Shown here: positions 26,471 through 36,161 of the stretch, piece by piece
Position numbering within the stretch: position 1 is the stretch's first letter
Layout of the letters: each line of letters opens with the position of its first letter
Assembly (NCBI GenBank): GCA_944384205.1
Contig: CALWSL010000001.1
Coordinates: 310,001 to 374,000 of the forward strand
Length of the DNA stretch: 64,000 nt
From: an uncultured Acetatifactor sp.
Lineage (GTDB): Bacteria > Bacillota > Clostridia > Lachnospirales > Lachnospiraceae
Direction of reading: 5' to 3'
Position numbers and translations under genes: made by a program
Notes under the pieces: generated by a model
Databases searched by the model: none
What the model was told of the DNA's origin: nothing
The model's input: the letters and a program-made list of their open reading frames with translations, nothing else

Positions 26471-27541
26471 TTATTTCCTGTTCCTGTCCTTCTCCGACTG
26501 GGAAAAATCTGCAATAAACATCGCATCCCCAAAGCTGAAGAAACGATATTTCTCTCTGACTGCCTCCTCATACGCGGAAAGCACCGCTTCCCTGCCTGCC
26601 AGTGCCGACACCAGCATAACCAGCGTGGATTCCGGCAAATGGAAGTTGGTAATCAGCGCATCCAGCACCTTAAACCGATAGCCGGGATAAATAAAAATTT
26701 CCGTGTTGTCACAGCCTGACTGCACAATGCCGTTTTCATCTGCGGCACTCTCTATGGTGCGGCAGCTTGTCGTACCCACACAGACAATTCTTCCTCCGCT
26801 TCGCTTTGTGCGGTTAATCTTTTCCGCCGCTTCTTCCGTCACCTGATAGTATTCGGAGTGCATATGGTGCTGCAATACATTTTCCTCTTTTACGGGGCGG
26901 AAGGTTCCCAGTCCCACATGAAGAGTTACATAAGCGATTTCCACGCCTTTTGCTTCAATCTCTGCAAGCAGCTCCTTCGTAAAATGCAGTCCTGCGGTGG
27001 GTGCCGCCGCAGAGCCTTCATATTTCGCATATACTGTCTGATAACGTTCCTTATCCTGTAATTTATGTGTGATATAGGGAGGCAGGGGCATCTCGCCCAG
27101 CTTGTCCAGCACTTCTTCAAAGATTCCTTCATATTCAAAATGAATCAGACGGTTTCCTTCCTCCACCGTCTCAAGCACTTCCGCCCGCAACAGTCCGCCG
27201 CCGAAGAGGAGTCTGGTTCCGGGTCTGCATTTTTTTCCCGGCTTAACAAGCGTCTCCCACACATCCCCTTCTCTTCTTTTCAGCAGCAATACCTCCACAT
27301 GGGCTCCCGTTCCCTCCCGCTCGCCCAGAAGTCGGGCGGGAATTACTTTCGTATTATTCAGCACCAGACAGTCTCCGGGATAAAGATAGTCAACGATATC
27401 CCGAAAAACATGATGGGACACCGCTCCCGTATCTTTATCCAGCAGCAGCAGTCTGGAGGCGGAACGGTCCTCCAAAGGGTCCTGTGCAATCAGCTCCTTT
27501 GGCAAATCGAAATAAAAGTCAGATTTCAGAAGCTCCGCCAT
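26471..27541 (-). CDS. queA: S-adenosylmethionine:tRNA ribosyltransferase-isomerase
   Basis: It transfers the ribosyl part of SAM to preQ1 in the anticodon wobble base to make epoxyqueuosine. The 356-residue sequence has the family hallmarks [11 protein letters not shown], HYGxxTF-type [10 protein letters not shown], and [14 protein letters not shown] near the C-terminus. ATG 27541 overlaps the stop codon of the peptidase gene (TAATG) and has AAGGAG upstream, so translation is probably coupled. It is the last gene of the pheS operon; no other queuosine genes are in the window. Confidence 0.95.
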   Translation of the reverse strand: MAELLKSDFYFDLPKELIAQDPLEDRSASRLLLLDKDTGAVSHHVFRDIVDYLYPGDCLVLNNTKVIPARLLGEREGTGAHVEVLLLKRREGDVWETLVKPGKKCRPGTRLLFGGGLLRAEVLETVEEGNRLIHFEYEGIFEEVLDKLGEMPLPPYITHKLQDKERYQTVYAKYEGSAAAPTAGLHFTKELLAEIEAKGVEIAYVTLHVGLGTFRPVKEENVLQHHMHSEYYQVTEEAAEKINRTKRSGGRIVCVGTTSCRTIESAADENGIVQSGCDNTEIFIYPGYRFKVLDALITNFHLPESTLVMLVSALAGREAVLSAYEEAVREKYRFFSFGDAMFIADFSQSEKDRNRK

Positions 27542-28971
27542 TACAGGCACGCTCCTTCCACAAACGCTTTATATCCGCGGTAGGTTTCGTATACATCCGC
27601 CTTGCTGGTTGCCTCCCACGGCGCGTGCATATTCAGAACGGCAACACCGCTGTCAATGACGTTCATACCGTACAGCGCAAGGATATACGCAATGGTTCCG
27701 CCTCCGCCCAAATCTACTTTTCCAAGCTCTGCGGTCTGGAAATGAATGGATTTCTTCTCATAAATATGACGAATATGGGCAATATACTCTGCATTGGCGT
27801 CATTGGAGCCGGATTTTCCCCGGGCACCCGTAAATTTATTCAATACCATGCCGCCGCCAAGATATGCCACATTCTTTTTATCAAAGCTTGCGGCATAAGA
27901 GGGGTCAAAAGCGCTGCTGACATCGGAGGACAGCATACAGCTATGGGACAGACATCTCCTCACGTTCAGCTCGGAATACTCACCGCACAGATTCATCACC
28001 TCTGCAACTGCATTCTCAAAGAAACGGGACTGCATACCGGTAGCGCCTACAGATCCGATTTCTTCCTTGTCTATCAGAATACAGCACACGGTTCTGTCGG
28101 TTTCGGAAATATCCAGCATGGCTCTCATGGAGGTGAACGCGCATACTCTGTCATCCTGTCCGTAAGCGAGAATCATACTGCGGTCAAATCCGGCTTCTCT
28201 CGCTTTCCCGGCAGGCACAACCTCCAATTCCGCAGAGATAAAGTCCTCTTCCTCCACATCGTAATTCTCTTTCAGAATATGCAGGATGCCTTTCTTTACC
28301 GCTTCTTTTCCTGCATTTTTTTCATCCGCACCCTTTTCTTCCCCGTCTTTTTTCCTATCCATCAGAATCGGCTTGTTGCCGATAATGATGTCCAGCGCTT
28401 CCCCCTCGATTACCTTCGCAGCCTTTTTCTCAAGTTGTTCCTGCGCCAGATGTATCAATAAGTCCGAAACAAAAAATACAGGGTCATCCTCGTTTTCACC
28501 TACATTGATTTCAACGGTGGTTCCGTCCTTTTTCACAATAACGCCGTGGATTGCCAACGGAATCGTAACCCACTGGTATTTCTTGACGCCGCCGTAATAA
28601 TGCGTATCCAGATAAGCAAAGCCGCCTTCCTCATAGAGAGGATTCTGTTTTACATCCAGTCTGGGACTGTCAATGTGGGCGCCCAGTATATTCATACCCT
28701 CAGTCATGGGATTTTTGCCAATCTGAAACATCACGATGGCTTTATTCATCCACACGCTGTAAACCTTATCGCCTTTTTTCAGTCTGCCGTTTTTCTGAAT
28801 AACGCTTTCCAGCTCCATATAGCCTTCGGCTTCAATCGTATTGACAATGGTATCCACGCATTCGCGCTCTGTCTTGCCGTTATCCAGAAAGTTCCGATAT
28901 TCCCGATTAATTTTTTCTAATTTTTTTAACTGCTTTGCATCATAGGTTTCCCATATATTCTTCTTTTCCAT
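27541..28971 (-). CDS. M18 family aminopeptidase
   Basis: A 476-residue zinc aminopeptidase of the aspartyl/aminopeptidase I (M18) family. The metal site [10 protein letters not shown] is near residue 97, IDKEEIGS in the middle, and the His-containing C-terminus [12 protein letters not shown] is intact. It would trim N-terminal residues from cytosolic peptides. A Lys/Glu-rich insertion near residues 205-225 ([15 protein letters not shown]) is probably a surface loop. It lies between pheT and queA in one operon. Confidence 0.92.
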   Translation of the reverse strand: MEKKNIWETYDAKQLKKLEKINREYRNFLDNGKTERECVDTIVNTIEAEGYMELESVIQKNGRLKKGDKVYSVWMNKAIVMFQIGKNPMTEGMNILGAHIDSPRLDVKQNPLYEEGGFAYLDTHYYGGVKKYQWVTIPLAIHGVIVKKDGTTVEINVGENEDDPVFFVSDLLIHLAQEQLEKKAAKVIEGEALDIIIGNKPILMDRKKDGEEKGADEKNAGKEAVKKGILHILKENYDVEEEDFISAELEVVPAGKAREAGFDRSMILAYGQDDRVCAFTSMRAMLDISETDRTVCCILIDKEEIGSVGATGMQSRFFENAVAEVMNLCGEYSELNVRRCLSHSCMLSSDVSSAFDPSYAASFDKKNVAYLGGGMVLNKFTGARGKSGSNDANAEYIAHIRHIYEKKSIHFQTAELGKVDLGGGGTIAYILALYGMNVIDSGVAVLNMHAPWEATSKADVYETYRGYKAFVEGACL

Positions 28972-28987
28972 TTTTACACCTTTCCTT

Positions 28988-31408
28988 TTAGCTTCTTAAC
29001 TCTGCACCACACTTTTTATTCAACTGCTTTAATATCTTCTTTACAAAAGCATCCACGGAATCTGCTTCAAATGCTTCCTCCTTTGGGGTAAATACTACGG
29101 AAAAAGCCATACTCTTTTTATCGGAAGCAATCTGTTCCCCTTCATAGATATCAAACAGGGAAATCTTCGTAATATATTTGCAGGCTTCCTTCATCGTTGC
29201 CTCTATTTCGCCGCAGGTGATTTCTCTGGAAACCACAAGAGCCAAATCCCTCTGCTCTTCCGGGAATTTGGAAAGGGGCGTAAACACCGGCTTCCTGCCG
29301 TACCACCGGGAGACAGCCTTCAAATCCATCTCCATAACAAACATCGGGGTACGCAAATCCTGAGTCTCTGCAATATCATAAGCAAGCTTGCCAAAGTAAC
29401 CGATTTCTACACCCTCGCACAGAATGCGGACTGTCTGATACGGATGCAAAAATGTTTTGCTGTCATTTTCATAGGTAAAGCTTACATGTAAGGTATCTGC
29501 AATCTTTTCCGCAATTCCCTTCATCGTATAGAAAGATTCTGTTTCACCGAAAATACCCACGCAGAGTCTTGCTTTTTCGTCGGGATACTGTGTCAGCGGA
29601 AGCTCATGGGGCAGAAATACATTGCCGATTTCATATAATCTTCCTTCCAGATTGCCCCTCTTCTGATTCCGCGCAACGGCATTAATCATGGATGGGGCAA
29701 GCGTTGTTCTCATCAGGGACAATTCCTCACTAATCGGATTCAAAATTCTGATTGCTTTGCGCTCTGCAGCGTCTTCAGGCAGTCTCAGCAAATCAAGGTC
29801 TGCGGGGGAGAAAAAGGAATAATGGATACACTCATAAGCGCCTGCGCTGCAAAGTGCTTTTTTCAGTCTCAGTTCACTCTTCTGCGCTAAATTTTCTCCG
29901 CCGATTGTCACCTGTGCCGAAGGCATAAATGCAGGAACTACATGCTCGTAGCCATACATACGGATTACTTCTTCCGCAATATCCTGATAGGTTTCAATAT
30001 CTTCACGGTATGCAGGAACCTGTAAAATCAGAGAATCCCCTTCTATCTTCGGTTCAAATGACAGGTTAGTCATTATTTTGAGAATTTCCTCATTCGGCAC
30101 CACAATACCAAGACATGCGTTTACCTTATCAATGCTCACTTTTAATTCTCTCGGCTCCACGCTGTTTCCCGTATTGACGTCAACGTGCATACGGGACACC
30201 TTGCCGCAATGAAGCTCTTCGACTAAGTGAAGCGCCCGCTTCATTGCCATAACCGTTGTATATTCATCCACACCCTTCTCGTAACGGGCGCTGGAATCAG
30301 AACGTTTTCCCAAGGCTCTGGAGGTTCTCCTGATATTATCACGGGCAAATTTTGCAGCTTCAAACAAGACGCTGCCTGTGGTATCACGGATTTCGGAATT
30401 CAGTCCTCCCATGACGCCTGCCAGGGCAACCGGCTTCACGCCGTCACAGATTACCATATTGGCGTCCGTAAGACTTAGTTCCTGACCGTCCAGCGTGGTA
30501 ATGGGCTCGCCGTTCTTTGCACGTCTTACGTTAATTGCATTTCCTTCCAGTGTTGCAAGATCAAAGGCGTGCATCGGCTGTCCCAATTCCTTTAAAATAT
30601 AATTGGTGATATCCACCACATTGGAAATGGCGTCGATTCCCACAAGAGAAAGTCTCCGTTTCATCCACGCCGGAGATTCGCCGATTGTTACATCCGTCAC
30701 ATAGTGGGCGCTGTATCGCGGACACAAATCGGGACAATCTACTGTTACGGTAAAACCTTCCAAATCAGCATCCGTTTCCGTAAAGCTCAAATCCGGCATC
30801 TTTAATTCTGTCTCCAGTACTGCCGCAACCTCTCTTGCAATGCCGAAGATACTCTGGCAGTCGGGACGGTTTGCGGTAATGGCAATATCAAAAATCCAGT
30901 CATCCAAACCAAGCAGGGGCTTTACATCCGCGCCAATCTCCGCATCCTCCGGCAGCACCAGCAGTCCGTTATAGCCTGCACCCGGATACATATTCTCGCT
31001 GACGCCGAGCTCTACACCGGAGCAAAGCATACCGCAGGATTCATAACCGCGAAGCTTTCCCTTGCTGATTGTCATAACGCCCTCCACCGTAACATGATCC
31101 TTGGCGGTAGCGTATACGGTTGCTCCCACCAGAGCCACCGGAAACTTGCCTCCCGCTGCCACATTATCTGCTCCGCAGCAAATCTGGAACTGCCCGTGCG
31201 CTCCGCAATCCACCTGACATACATGCAGATGGGTATCGGGAATGGCTTCGCAGGTAAGCACCTTTCCCACTACCACCTTACTGATATCTTTTCCCACCTC
31301 ATACATTTCCTCTACTTCAAAGCCGCAGGAGAATAATTTTTCCTGTAATTCCTGTGGCGTCACATTTATCGTAACATATTCCTTCAGCCAACTAAGCGGT
31401 GTTATCAT
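28988..31408 (-). CDS. pheT: Phenylalanyl-tRNA synthetase beta subunit
   Basis: An 806-residue beta subunit of the (alpha-beta)2 enzyme. An EMAP/OB tRNA-binding domain is at about residues 40-150. B3/B4 editing domains are near 200-390 (GVMGGLNSEI), then B5. The C-terminal anticodon-binding FDX-ACB domain ends with the usual FPEEQRDLALVV and VFxPKE-type segments. It follows pheS by 37 bases under the T-box. Confidence 0.97.
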   Translation of the reverse strand: MITPLSWLKEYVTINVTPQELQEKLFSCGFEVEEMYEVGKDISKVVVGKVLTCEAIPDTHLHVCQVDCGAHGQFQICCGADNVAAGGKFPVALVGATVYATAKDHVTVEGVMTISKGKLRGYESCGMLCSGVELGVSENMYPGAGYNGLLVLPEDAEIGADVKPLLGLDDWIFDIAITANRPDCQSIFGIAREVAAVLETELKMPDLSFTETDADLEGFTVTVDCPDLCPRYSAHYVTDVTIGESPAWMKRRLSLVGIDAISNVVDITNYILKELGQPMHAFDLATLEGNAINVRRAKNGEPITTLDGQELSLTDANMVICDGVKPVALAGVMGGLNSEIRDTTGSVLFEAAKFARDNIRRTSRALGKRSDSSARYEKGVDEYTTVMAMKRALHLVEELHCGKVSRMHVDVNTGNSVEPRELKVSIDKVNACLGIVVPNEEILKIMTNLSFEPKIEGDSLILQVPAYREDIETYQDIAEEVIRMYGYEHVVPAFMPSAQVTIGGENLAQKSELRLKKALCSAGAYECIHYSFFSPADLDLLRLPEDAAERKAIRILNPISEELSLMRTTLAPSMINAVARNQKRGNLEGRLYEIGNVFLPHELPLTQYPDEKARLCVGIFGETESFYTMKGIAEKIADTLHVSFTYENDSKTFLHPYQTVRILCEGVEIGYFGKLAYDIAETQDLRTPMFVMEMDLKAVSRWYGRKPVFTPLSKFPEEQRDLALVVSREITCGEIEATMKEACKYITKISLFDIYEGEQIASDKKSMAFSVVFTPKEEAFEADSVDAFVKKILKQLNKKCGAELRS

Positions 31409-31445
31409 ATTTATTAACCTATCCTTTCTTTTCTCTTTTCATACA

Positions 31446-32471
31446 TCAGTCATTTAACTGTTTTAAAACGCGCAAATCGGATTCAAATAACAGCTTAATA
31501 TTATTGATACCGTATTTTAACATCGCTGTACGTTCAATACCGATACCGAATGCCAATCCGCTGTATTCATTGGAATCAATTCCACAGTTTTCCAGTACCT
31601 TATTATTTACAATACCTGCGCCTAAAATTTCAATCCAGCCCGTTCCCTTACAAAGCTTACAGCCGCTTCCTCCACATTCAAAGCAGCTGCAGTCCACTTC
31701 TACAGACGGCTCCGTAAACGGGAAGTAAGAGGGACGAAGTCTTGTTCTGGTATCCTCTCCGTAAATCTTCTTTACAAACACATCCAGCATTCCCTGTAAG
31801 TCACAAAGCGTAATTCCCCTGTCCACAACAAGTCCTTCCATCTGGGTAAACATCGGGGAATGTGTGGCGTCATCATCCGAACGGAATACCTTACCGGGAG
31901 ATAAAATCTTGATAGGCGGCTTCTTATTCTCCATCACATGAATCTGTCCGGCAGAAGTCTGCGTCCGAAGCAGGAACTCCGGTGACAGATAAAAGGTATC
32001 CTGCATATCTCTGGCGGGATGATCCTTGGGCGTATTCAACGCCGTGAAGTTATAATAATCCGTCTCGATTTCCGTTCCCTCATAAATTTCAAATCCCATT
32101 CCTGAAAAGATATCAATCAACTGATTCCGGATCAGGGTAATCGGATGCAGATTTCCCTCTTCTGTCTCTACCGCAGGAAGGGAAATATCAATCTTCTCAG
32201 CCTCATATCTGTCCTGCAATTCCTTTGCCTTCATCTTCGTATCAAGCCCGCCTAAGAAATCCAGCGCCCATTCCTTCAATTCATTGACGCCCTTGCCGTA
32301 ATCAGCTCTCTGCTCAGGCGGAATATTCTTCATTTCTCTCATCAACAGACCGATTTTACCCGTCTTGCCGTCCAGAAACTTCTTTCTGAACTCATATACT
32401 TCTTTTGAAGAGTTCAATTCCTCTGCACCGGCAATGATTTCCTGCTTAATCTGCTCTAAATTTGCGTTCAT
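31446..32471 (-). CDS. pheS: Phenylalanyl-tRNA synthetase alpha subunit
   Basis: The 341-residue catalytic subunit. An N-terminal coiled coil is followed by the class II core with motif 2 region [13 protein letters not shown] and motif 3 region [17 protein letters not shown]. The Cys-rich insertion [16 protein letters not shown] is normal for Firmicute enzymes. ATG 32471 is chosen; the upstream open frame runs through the T-box terminator and is not coding. Expression should rise when uncharged tRNA-Phe accumulates. Confidence 0.97.
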   Translation of the reverse strand: MNANLEQIKQEIIAGAEELNSSKEVYEFRKKFLDGKTGKIGLLMREMKNIPPEQRADYGKGVNELKEWALDFLGGLDTKMKAKELQDRYEAEKIDISLPAVETEEGNLHPITLIRNQLIDIFSGMGFEIYEGTEIETDYYNFTALNTPKDHPARDMQDTFYLSPEFLLRTQTSAGQIHVMENKKPPIKILSPGKVFRSDDDATHSPMFTQMEGLVVDRGITLCDLQGMLDVFVKKIYGEDTRTRLRPSYFPFTEPSVEVDCSCFECGGSGCKLCKGTGWIEILGAGIVNNKVLENCGIDSNEYSGLAFGIGIERTAMLKYGINNIKLLFESDLRVLKQLND

Positions 32472-32505
32472 TTTGTTCTTCCTTTCTTCTTTTATACATA
32501 GCAAA

Positions 32506-32790
32506 GTCCCTTGCATAAAAATATGCAAGGGACGAAATTTCCGCGGTACCACCCTAATTCCTGATAACTTATCAGACTCTCATTTGCGCATAACGGGCGC
32601 GTTCCGACTTGAAATACTTGTCTTGCGAATGCTTCTTTGCGGAAGTTTTCACAATCCGTTCCTTCAGGCAGCTCCGGCAGGAAATTCGACATTTCATCTG
32701 AACTTAAGGAAGCTTTCAGACGGTGACTTCCTCTCTCTGCAAGAAAATGAAACGCTACTGTGTGCCATCATCGCTTTTATCAACTGTTCA
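32506..32790 (-). promoter_or_regulatory. T-box riboswitch controlling pheS-pheT
   Basis: On the minus strand the leader has the conserved T-box AGGGTGGTACCGCGG (32541-32555), preceded by an AG-rich stem I region (AGAGAGAGGAAG). The terminator stem GTCCCTTGCAT / ATGCAAGGGAC is at 32506-32533. A TTC triplet (32681-32683) in the stem I region is a candidate Phe specifier. Uncharged tRNA-Phe would stabilise the antiterminator. This leader and its promoter account for most of the otherwise geneless 350 bases here. Confidence 0.93.
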
Positions 32791-32792
32791 CT

Positions 32793-32821
32793 ATTTTAGT
32801 GATTTTATCCCCAAATGTCAA
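32793..32821 (-). promoter_or_regulatory. Sigma-A promoter of the pheS operon
   Basis: Minus strand: TTGACA (32816-32821), a 17-bp spacer, TAAAAT (32793-32798), immediately upstream of the T-box leader. Confidence 0.85.
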
Positions 32822-32828
32822 GGCTTTC

Positions 32829-33647
32829 TTACACATCCGGGTTCATAGCGTTAAAATAACGGTTCAAATAGGCTCCAATCATCATAATATACATACAAAA
32901 ATACAGCCAGAGCATAATAATGACAATAATGGACAGACTTCCGTAAATACCGAAGGATTCCGTATACGTTACATATATGGAAAATGCCCATGAAAAAATA
33001 CTCCATAATATCGCCGAAAACATAGCGCCGAAAAGCTGCTCTTTCAATTTCAGCTTCACGTTTGGTATATACGCATAAATCATGGCAAATAGAAACGTCA
33101 GTATCAGCCACACAAATATAAAACGGAAATTCATAAAAAAAGAAACCAGTACCTGTAGCTGCGGAATTCTATGGAGCGCCAAGTCTACCAGTTGATTTCC
33201 AAATACCATAATGAACAGGGATAATATCATAGCAACCAGCATTACAATCGTGTAAAAGGACGCCACCGTCCGCACCACGAAGTAATTGCGTTCCTCGTCC
33301 ACGTCATTAATGGCATTCAGCCCTTTCATCAATGCCATAACCCCTTTCGCCGCCGACCAGATCATAGCGACTACCGCCACGGACAACACCCCCGCAGACT
33401 TACCATAGACCTCTGATATCAAACTCTCCGCCACAGGATCCACAATATCAGGAGTGATATCTGTCACCACATTCACCAGATTTTCCTCCGTAAGCGGCGT
33501 ATAAGGTATAATCATACATATCACAATCAGCATGGGGACCAGCGATAAAAAAAGAAAAAATGCTGTGCTGGACGCATACGCACTAATATCCTGTTTTTTC
33601 ATTTGCGCAGCACAATCACGCGTTATGGCATAAAGCTTACGAACCAT
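32829..33647 (-). CDS. YihY/BrkB-type membrane protein
   Basis: A 272-residue inner-membrane protein with about six hydrophobic segments and the family features AYASSTAFFLFLSLVPMLI near the N-terminus and AKGVMALMKGLN. The substrate is unknown; the old 'ribonuclease BN' label is wrong for this family. It starts 41 bases after the SpoIID-like gene, so they are probably cotranscribed. It ends just before the pheS promoter. Confidence 0.9.
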   Translation of the reverse strand: MVRKLYAITRDCAAQMKKQDISAYASSTAFFLFLSLVPMLIVICMIIPYTPLTEENLVNVVTDITPDIVDPVAESLISEVYGKSAGVLSVAVVAMIWSAAKGVMALMKGLNAINDVDEERNYFVVRTVASFYTIVMLVAMILSLFIMVFGNQLVDLALHRIPQLQVLVSFFMNFRFIFVWLILTFLFAMIYAYIPNVKLKLKEQLFGAMFSAILWSIFSWAFSIYVTYTESFGIYGSLSIIVIIMLWLYFCMYIMMIGAYLNRYFNAMNPDV

Positions 33648-33688
33648 GCTTATTTCCCGCTTTCCTTCTTACTTTTACAAGAATTTAT

Positions 33689-35683
33689 TTATTGTGTATC
33701 TTCGTATACATTTTTCACAAGACAATCATCGTAAAAGAACAGTAAAATATCATTGGCGGTATAGCCGCTCTTCGCCATTTGTTTTGCCCCATTCTGGCTC
33801 ATTCCCACGCCATGGCCGAAACCGCCTCCCGACAATGTATATCCTACCACATTATCCTTCTCCCTGCCAACTGTTATTATAAAAAAAGCGCTTGGCAGAA
33901 TCGTCGGACAGTCTACCTCGCTGCCGTCCTGACGCAGTATTTTACTCTCCCCGTTATTGAGCACATAACGGATATTGTGCTCGGTAATCACCTTGTACGT
34001 TGTCTTTTCCGTCACGATGTGCAGCTCATCCGCAACTCCTCCCGCTCCTCTTTTGGCAATGTAAATATCTTGAATCTTTTCAAATTTTTCTATGGGTTTT
34101 GAGATATACTCCTCTCCATCCAGAGTAAGTACCAGCTTCTGATTCGCCTCATAGCGTTTCTGAAGCAAGCTGCAGATTCGCTCCACATCGGGTTTTTTTA
34201 CCTGATAAGTCCAGCGATACCATCCCTCCGCCACCTCAAAATCATCCGCATTTTTGGAGGTAATAAAATCCTCAAACTCTTTCTCATCCTGCAGATGCTC
34301 GCTCAGAGGTTTCTCCGTCGCCTGAGCCGCTTCTTCTGTCTGTGCTGCCGTCTCTGTCGTAAGCTTTGCCTGCATCGCACTGTGATTGATACCCTTTGCG
34401 CTTAAATAATTGATTGCCCCTGCTTCTTCCGTCTTCCAGACATTTGCATCACTGCCCACACCGCAGGAAGTGGAATAATAATAGGTTCCCGCAAGGAAAC
34501 CGTCACAGGTATAAAGCAGCTGTCCATAGGTTTCCTTTACCGCTGTGGTAGTACTCTCCTGTTCTAAAATATTATTGTATACCTGATAGGAAGTGCTGTC
34601 ATCCACATGGGCTCCGTACTCAGGATATCCCGCCCTCAACATATGTCCGTAAGCATAAGTTCTGGCGCAAATTGCCTGCGCCTTTAACGCTTCATCCGGG
34701 TAGGAAGCCGGCATTTCACTGGGAACCACGCAGTACAGATACTCCTCCAAAAGCACCTCATTCACTACCGCGATTCCTTCTTCTGTCAGAAGCAATTCTA
34801 TCCGCCCCCTGTATTCCGGATTGCCCTGACTGCGGGTCACGCTCATTAACACCGTCTTTCCCGTCAGTACATCCGGAGTAATGATAATCCGGTCTCCCGT
34901 AAAATACCCGCTGTCCCTACTGATTGCGATTTCCTCCCCCGCCTTGTGCCGCTCCTGCAGCAAATTGCCGGAAGTTCCATACTGAATCGTAAAATCCGAA
35001 GTCCCGGTCAGAACCACCTGCTCATGCAAAAGTCCTGCATAATCAGCACTTTTTAAAAGCACTCTGATATATTCCATGGATTGTTCTTTTACCATCAGAA
35101 GTCCACAGATTTCTCCGTCCTCTAACACCAAATCCGCAAAATCGTAACCGATAAGCAAATCCCTGCTCTGACACATAGCCAACGTTCTATAGATACGGTA
35201 TCCTTTATAGTCCGGCGCCAGCGGCAGTTTTCCATAGCCCTCCACCTCCACAAAGGAATCATCTGCGCTCAGAATTTTTCCGTTAATTTTTTCGGTCTTG
35301 ATTTGAATATCCGTCACCGCTCCATCCGTAAGAACGATATCGGCTATCTGCTCTCTTACATCTTCGGAAGGCATATATTGCACTTCCACTGCCGCGTCGG
35401 AATCCTCCAAAGTATCCGATATCATACCATAGGGATATGCTTCCTCATTCCCATCCCGGTAAACCAGAATCCCGTCCTCATCCGCCTCCATAATCCACAC
35501 ATTTGAATGCAGTTCAATGACCGGAATATGTATCTCTTTTTCCTGTTCTTCTTTTCTGTTAAACAGTATGTTAAAAAATTGTCCCAACAATAATATGATC
35601 AGCAATAACAATCCAAGACTGCAAACCATTGCCTTCAACTGCATCCGCTGAGACTTATTCAGATTCCGCTTGTTTTTTCTCAA
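33689..35683 (-). CDS. SpoIID/LytB-domain protein (membrane-anchored wall hydrolase)
   Basis: A 664-residue protein with one N-terminal membrane segment (about 16-33). A beta-rich extracellular region follows, then a SpoIID domain from about residue 280 (EYLYCVVPSEMPASYPDEALKAQAICARTYA) to the C-terminal GFGHGVGMSQNGAKQMA motif. SpoIID proteins are lytic transglycosylases acting on peptidoglycan in engulfment; LytB-type relatives act in wall turnover. At twice the usual SpoIID length it is probably the paralogous type, not SpoIID itself. The start is TTG with GAGG eight bases upstream. A Glu/Ala/Thr-rich insertion lies in the middle. Confidence 0.85.
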   Translation of the reverse strand: MRKNKRNLNKSQRMQLKAMVCSLGLLLLIILLLGQFFNILFNRKEEQEKEIHIPVIELHSNVWIMEADEDGILVYRDGNEEAYPYGMISDTLEDSDAAVEVQYMPSEDVREQIADIVLTDGAVTDIQIKTEKINGKILSADDSFVEVEGYGKLPLAPDYKGYRIYRTLAMCQSRDLLIGYDFADLVLEDGEICGLLMVKEQSMEYIRVLLKSADYAGLLHEQVVLTGTSDFTIQYGTSGNLLQERHKAGEEIAISRDSGYFTGDRIIITPDVLTGKTVLMSVTRSQGNPEYRGRIELLLTEEGIAVVNEVLLEEYLYCVVPSEMPASYPDEALKAQAICARTYAYGHMLRAGYPEYGAHVDDSTSYQVYNNILEQESTTTAVKETYGQLLYTCDGFLAGTYYYSTSCGVGSDANVWKTEEAGAINYLSAKGINHSAMQAKLTTETAAQTEEAAQATEKPLSEHLQDEKEFEDFITSKNADDFEVAEGWYRWTYQVKKPDVERICSLLQKRYEANQKLVLTLDGEEYISKPIEKFEKIQDIYIAKRGAGGVADELHIVTEKTTYKVITEHNIRYVLNNGESKILRQDGSEVDCPTILPSAFFIITVGREKDNVVGYTLSGGGFGHGVGMSQNGAKQMAKSGYTANDILLFFYDDCLVKNVYEDTQ

Positions 35684-35735
35684 TCATCCAACCTCAATTT
35701 TTCCTGAAATTCCCGGTGCTGCTTTACACATTTAT

Positions 35736-35763
35736 AAAGAGCAGCCCTCCCGGACTGCTCTTT
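35736..35763 (-). terminator. Terminator downstream of the 6S RNA
   Basis: The stem AAAGAGCAG / CTGCTCTTT, with extra pairing in the GC-rich loop, placed between the 6S RNA and the SpoIID-like gene. Confidence 0.7.
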
Positions 35764-35774
35764 TCTTTTGTAAT

Positions 35775-35964
35775 ATTGCCCAAAATGCCGCGTCTTGTTT
35801 TTTGACTCCTAGCATAGCTAGGTGGGTAACCGCAACCAACCTTTTGCCTTCCCTTCCAATCCTCAAATATGAGTGAGGGCTTGACAGCCACTTGGCAATA
35901 TAGGAATCCCGTTTAAAGAAAATGTAGGTTCAAAACTAACAAGAGTTATCGTACATCTCAGGTT
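35775..35964 (-). ncRNA. ssrS: 6S RNA (SsrS), Firmicute type
   Basis: This 190-nt, strongly structured region has no credible open frame. The minus strand carries blocks I recognise from Firmicute 6S RNAs: TTCTTTAAACGGGATTCCTA, then GTGGCTGTCAAGCCCTCA, and later GCGGTTACCCACCTAGC. ATATTGCC in the 5' part pairs with GGCAATAT in the 3' part. A good sigma-A promoter lies at its 5' end and a hairpin terminator beyond its 3' end. 6S RNA mimics an open promoter and holds sigma-A RNA polymerase. The ends are approximate. With its promoter and two terminators it accounts for the geneless stretch 35684-36161. Confidence 0.75.
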
Positions 35965-35970
35965 AATTAT

Positions 35971-35999
35971 ATTATAGCCAATCTGCTTCAATAACACAA
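35971..35999 (-). promoter_or_regulatory. Sigma-A promoter of the 6S RNA
   Basis: Minus strand: TTGTGT (35994-35999), a 17-bp spacer, a perfect TATAAT (35971-35976). Predicted start near 35964. Confidence 0.75.
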
Positions 36000-36068
36000 C
36001 TGTAAAAATTACCAAAATGAAAAAACCATTAATTGATTAATGTCAAGCGTTAAAAAAATATCATCAAA

Positions 36069-36113
36069 AAGAGAACATAATGTGAGTGACTTCATTCACA
36101 ATTATGTTCTCTT
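36069..36113 (-). terminator. Terminator of pckA
   Basis: The stem AGAGAACATAAT / ATTATGTTCTCT plus an inner GTGA-TCAC pairing. Five T follow on the minus strand. Confidence 0.85.
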
Positions 36114-36161
36114 TCTTAATTTTTATCGGATTTTAAGCAAATACGTACAATCGTCTGTCGC

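Noticed and set aside
27484-28461. A 325-codon plus-strand open frame
   Set aside because: Shadow of the M18 aminopeptidase gene with no start signal.
32492-32692. A 66-codon minus-strand open frame in the pheS leader, a possible leader peptide
   Set aside because: It lies across the T-box and its terminator; the RNA structure explains the sequence and there is no ribosome-binding site.
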